This document shows positions 43,755-45,061 of a stretch of DNA of 45,061 bases, piece by piece. This stretch comes from Lachnospiraceae bacterium (GTDB lineage Bacteria > Bacillota > Clostridia > Lachnospirales > Lachnospiraceae), in the NCBI GenBank assembly GCA_017480195.1, contig JAFVBE010000010.1, forward strand, positions 1-45,061, in the 5' to 3' direction. How positions within the stretch are numbered: the stretch's first letter is position 1; each line of letters begins with the position of its first letter. Below the pieces are notes generated by a model. It saw only the letters and a list, made by a program, of their open reading frames with translations. It was not told where the DNA came from and did no database searches. The translations under genes were made by a program, and so were the position numbers.

Positions 43755-44129
43755 ATGCGTCGCAATGAGTTATCAGAATGTGAATTAATAGTTATGAAGT
43801 GCGTATGGGATGGCAACGGAGACATCACATGTGCTGAAGTTATAGAAAAGCTCAAAACAAAGTATGGTCTTGATTACGCTGAAACCACTGTTTATACATT
43901 CTTGAAGAATCTTAAAAACAAAGGCTTCATCGAAACATATAAAAATAGAATCACTCGCTTTAAACCTATAAGATCAGAAGAAGAATACAGAAATGAAATG
44001 CTTAAGAAATCTATAGACTTCTGGTTTGATGGCTCAACTTCACAATTAGTCTCAGCCGCAGTTAAAACTAAGAAGATGAGCAGCAAAGAAAAAGCCGAAC
44101 TTCAAAACTTAGTTAAAAAGCTTAAATAA
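43755..44129 (+). CDS. BlaI/MecI/CopY-family transcriptional regulator
   Basis: 125 aa. The winged-helix domain: ELSECELIVMKCVWDGNGDITCAEVIEKLKTKYGLDYAETTVYTFLKNLKNKGFIETYKNRITRFKPIRSEEEYRN, followed by a C-terminal dimerisation helix region. The fit to the family is clear, including the W-x2-G and TVYTFL segments. ATG 43755 has AAAGGAGGTG; an in-frame extension to 43680 lacks a site. No BlaR1/MecR1 sensor or target gene is next to it, so it is an orphan here. Confidence 0.93.
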   Translation: MRRNELSECELIVMKCVWDGNGDITCAEVIEKLKTKYGLDYAETTVYTFLKNLKNKGFIETYKNRITRFKPIRSEEEYRNEMLKKSIDFWFDGSTSQLVSAAVKTKKMSSKEKAELQNLVKKLK

Positions 44130-44148
44130 TTATTAAAATCTATATTTT

Positions 44149-44194
44149 ATTAATCCCGAATGCGTAAAGCCGGCAAGCTGCATTCGGGATTAAT
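44149..44194 (+). terminator. Terminator of the BlaI-type gene
   Basis: A 15-bp perfect stem (ATTAATCCCGAATGC/GCATTCGGGATTAAT) with a partly paired loop (GCCGGC), followed by TTTTATG. It may also serve the convergent gene at 44235. Confidence 0.9.
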
Positions 44195-44234
44195 TTTATG
44201 AAAAATATCTATGCGTCCTAAATTTATATAACAA

Positions 44235-44744
44235 TTAATAGGTGTATCCAACAACCACATCGATTGTCGTGTCGCTGTTATTATAAACATATACCTTATG
44301 TGTACCATTCTGTGTTATAGAAAAAGTATGTGCCATTGGACCTGTTCCCGTTACACATCTTATAACACCATTTGGTTGAAGTATTCCAATTTGGTAGGAT
44401 TTATTATTTGGATCAGCTAATGATGTGATATTTATAGAATCTCCTTTTGATAATTTAATTCCTGATGACAAACCAGATTCTCCAGGCGATAGAGTTCTTC
44501 CAAGACCGCCATAACTATTAATAGAATAATACTCATCTAAACTTGTAAAAGTAACTCCCTGTTCTACAAGCTCTTTCAATGTAATTGTCTCCTCGTCACA
44601 ATCATCTGTAGTGCTTTCATAATTAAGCCCCTCATCTGAATCATTATCATAATCTGATGCATATACTGCAATATTGCTTACAAACAATACACAAATTGAC
44701 ATAAATACCAATAATTTTCTTTTTAATTTTCTCTTCATTTTCAA
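44235..44744 (-). CDS. Small secreted protein, paralogue of the next gene
   Basis: 169 aa. A signal peptide (MKMKRKLKRKLLVFMSICVLFVSNIAVYA, cut after VYA) precedes an acidic stretch (DYDNDSDEGLNYESTTDDCDEETI) and a C-terminal beta-rich domain: GDSINITSLADPNNKSYQIGILQPNGVIRCVTG..AHTFSITQNGTHKVYVYNNSDTTIDVVVGYTY. It resembles small peptide-binding or beta-sandwich domains, but no family is evident. It starts at 44744 after GGAGG, with promoter TTGACG-N17-TATACT. Confidence 0.8.
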   Translation of the reverse strand: MKMKRKLKRKLLVFMSICVLFVSNIAVYASDYDNDSDEGLNYESTTDDCDEETITLKELVEQGVTFTSLDEYYSINSYGGLGRTLSPGESGLSSGIKLSKGDSINITSLADPNNKSYQIGILQPNGVIRCVTGTGPMAHTFSITQNGTHKVYVYNNSDTTIDVVVGYTY

Positions 44745-44787
44745 CCTCCATATTCACTATATAAATATATAGAATTTCTACAACAAT

Positions 44788-44816
44788 AGTATAATGAAAT
44801 AATAACTTATCGTCAA
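44788..44816 (-). promoter_or_regulatory. Promoter of the small secreted protein gene
   Basis: On the minus strand TTGACG (44816-44811), a 17-bp spacer and TATACT (44793-44788). Confidence 0.7.
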
Positions 44817-44875
44817 TACTTTTTTATATAAGATATTTTAATTTTAAGCATCTTTTTTTGAACTCTTGGTACCTT

Positions 44876-45061
44876 TTAATGCATATATGAAATAGAAATT
44901 GATACTAAATTATCACTGCTGTTGTACACATATATCCTATATTCACCATCTTGCTTAATGACAAAATCATGAAATATATTATCTAAACCATCTATATATC
45001 TGATTATCCCGTCTGGTTGAATAATACCTATTTGTATTTCATTATTTTCTGGTTCCACTGA
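44876..45061 (-). CDS. C-terminal part of a second small secreted protein (cut by the window edge)
   Basis: Only the last 60 or so residues are visible: NEIQIGIIQPDGIIRYIDGLDNIFHDFVIKQDGEYRIYVYNSSDNLVSISISYMH. It matches the end of the gene at 44235 (IGI-x-QP-x-G-x-IR, F-x-I-x-Q-x-G, VYVYN-x-S) over the whole stretch, so the two are tandem paralogues. The start lies outside the window. Promoter of the downstream gene lies 60 bp after its stop. Confidence 0.8.
   Translation of the reverse strand, partial: SVEPENNEIQIGIIQPDGIIRYIDGLDNIFHDFVIKQDGEYRIYVYNSSDNLVSISISYMH

Overview
The window looks like a chromosomal segment of a low-GC, anaerobic, spore-forming member of the Clostridia, most likely Lachnospiraceae. 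The evidence is a pyruvate formate-lyase system, two [FeFe]-hydrogenase maturases (HydF, HydG), a 2[4Fe-4S] ferredoxin, the sporulation regulator SpoIIID, a MecA adaptor, a DnaD/DnaC-type primosome pair and Firmicutes-type ribosome binding sites. CheW and a YjfB-like protein suggest motility. I see no transposase, phage module or CRISPR array.

Left part (1-19.5 kb), almost all on the minus strand: two tRNA-Ser genes; ispD; a short AT-rich accessory patch (GNAT acetyltransferase, ankyrin protein, gene remnant); the t6A tRNA-modification block (tsaD, then an unknown anchored protein, ribonuclease Z, rimI, tsaB, tsaE) with a YcxB-like membrane protein and dCMP deaminase; a 200-bp spacer made almost entirely of hairpins; the operon prfB-cheW-hom-lysC, with prfB read through a classical programmed frameshift; secA; the long hibernation factor hpf; an SH3/NlpC cell-wall hydrolase; a YjfB-like protein; and a CwlD-like amidase.

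Centre (18.7-26.1 kb): pflA and a split pyruvate formate-lyase. The large subunit (687 aa) ends just before the glycyl-radical domain. That domain is a separate 79-aa protein, and between them lies a 71-aa cysteine-containing paralogue that has lost the radical loop. The divergent promoter region carries repeated GTATAC-type operator sequences, one inside the pfl promoter spacer. On the other strand lie a DUF1858 redox protein, a Bax-inhibitor-like membrane protein with an Asn/Gln/Tyr-rich prion-like tail, transketolase and ferredoxin.

Right part (26.5-45 kb): mecA, a family 2 glycosyltransferase, hydF-hydG, pyruvate kinase, a lipoprotein, murC, then two clusters of abutting DnaA boxes just upstream of a DnaD-type primosomal gene, the dnaC-like helicase loader and PRPP synthetase; spoIIID; a C39-like peptidase; a membrane protein with two TTVL motifs; a polar amino acid ABC transporter; an orphan BlaI-type regulator; and two tandem small secreted paralogues, the last cut by the window edge.

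Three intergenic regions carry palindromic sequences in tandem pairs (periods 98, 81 and 82 bp). One type recurs 27 kb away and carries a promoter-like TTGCTT-N17-TATAAT. The split pyruvate formate-lyase with its degenerate middle subunit, the DnaA-box clusters and the promoter-bearing repeats are the observations most worth following up.
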